Translations under genes and position numbers: made by a program
In this document: positions 37,068 through 37,742 of the stretch, piece by piece
Position numbering within the stretch: position 1 is the first letter of the stretch
How the letters are laid out: each line of letters opens with the position of its first letter
Assembly (NCBI GenBank): GCA_005239945.1
Contig: SBAY01000102.1
Location: 1-37,742, forward strand
Origin: Nitrospira sp.
Lineage (GTDB): Bacteria; UBA9089; CG2-30-40-21; SBAY01
Length of the DNA: 37,742 bases
Direction: 5' to 3'
The notes under the pieces: generated by a model
Databases searched by the model: none
Told to the model about the DNA's origin: nothing
What the model saw: the letters and a program-made list of their open reading frames with translations, nothing else

Positions 37068-37742
37068 TTAAACTACAATCCTTTCGTATAACTGAATTGT
37101 ACGATTCACATATTCGTCAAAATTTTCAATTCTTTCAGAAACCTTACGAGCTTCTTGTCCTATTCTCTCCGCCTTATCTGAGTGCTTTATTAGTGTTTCA
37201 AGAGTATCTTTAATCTGATCGATGTTTTTGGGATTTACTACAAGTACACTTTGTCCATCAATTAAATAAGTCTCTTTTCTGTGAAGCACCTCACTCAGAA
37301 TCAGGCACTTACCAGTAGCTATTACTTCTTTTACTAAATTTGAAGAATGGTATTCAATAATAGGAGAGTCTTCTCGTTCAAGTGCTACTATACAAGTGGA
37401 TCTTTTGATTATAGATGGAATTTTCCAGGGAGGAAGAAAGTTTAAAAAGAGTGTTTTATCTTCTAATCCTTTTTCTTTCACTGCTTCCTGGAACTTCTTT
37501 AGTTCTTTTCCATTGGCTACAAATAATAACAAAAAATCCTCTTTTATCTTCTGGCAAACCTCTAAAAGCTCGTATATTCCTTTTGTCTCTGAATGGTAGG
37601 GGAACTTTCCAATATAAGTAATTACTGGAAGGTTTTTTGTATCCTCATCTGTAATACAAACTTGCAAGATGTTGTTTTTTTAACAAAGTTTTTTTCATAT
37701 GTAGGCGATAACGAAAAATAGCCCATTTTGGATAATTTAAGG
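37068..37742 (-). pseudogene. glycosyltransferase (GT1/GT4-like), frameshifted at a homopolymer and running off right edge
   Basis: Minus-strand LKLSKMGYFSLSPTYEKNFVKK continues into NNILQVCITDEDTKNLPVITYIGKFPYHSETKGIYELLEVC only if one A is added to an A7 tract near 37674-37680. Confidence 0.72.

Overview
The window is about 37.7 kb of AT-rich bacterial chromosome, probably from an uncultivated Gram-negative-type lineage (it has mreBCD-mrdA-rodA, a TolC/MacAB-type efflux locus and FapA, plus a Firmicute-like mcsA-mcsB-clpC operon; the taxonomic guess is inference only). Main genes in order: IS110 transposase remnant; RNase J; a 1326-aa six-GAF HD-GYP protein; BioF/KBL-type aminotransferase; mcsA-mcsB-clpC; a broken AAA/DUF4143-type ATPase; MobA-like NTP transferase; a decaying MacA/TolC/MacB efflux operon with an intercalated S23-type four-helix-bundle ORF; rodA, mrdA, mreD, mreC, mreB; a TPR protein; a GAF-GGDEF cyclase; GT2 plus B12-binding radical SAM; ThiI/MnmA-like PP-loop protein; GT2 plus PIG-L deacetylase; FapA (DUF342) plus an unusual MshEN-HEPN fusion; an IS4-type deletion derivative; and a frameshifted glycosyltransferase at the right edge. 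The most interesting non-genic signal is a dense set of about 20 intergenic palindromes. They belong to different sequence families but share one architecture: each arm is 2-5 tandem copies of a degenerate 7-mer (sometimes 6-, 8- or 9-mer). They often overlap stop codons, nest inside each other, and extend into coding sequence. Superimposed on them are three non-autonomous elements with GTAACCGTTCA-type ends and 8-bp target duplications (IS66-like hallmarks). No tRNA, rRNA or CRISPR array was recognised. All identifications were made by eye, without database searches.
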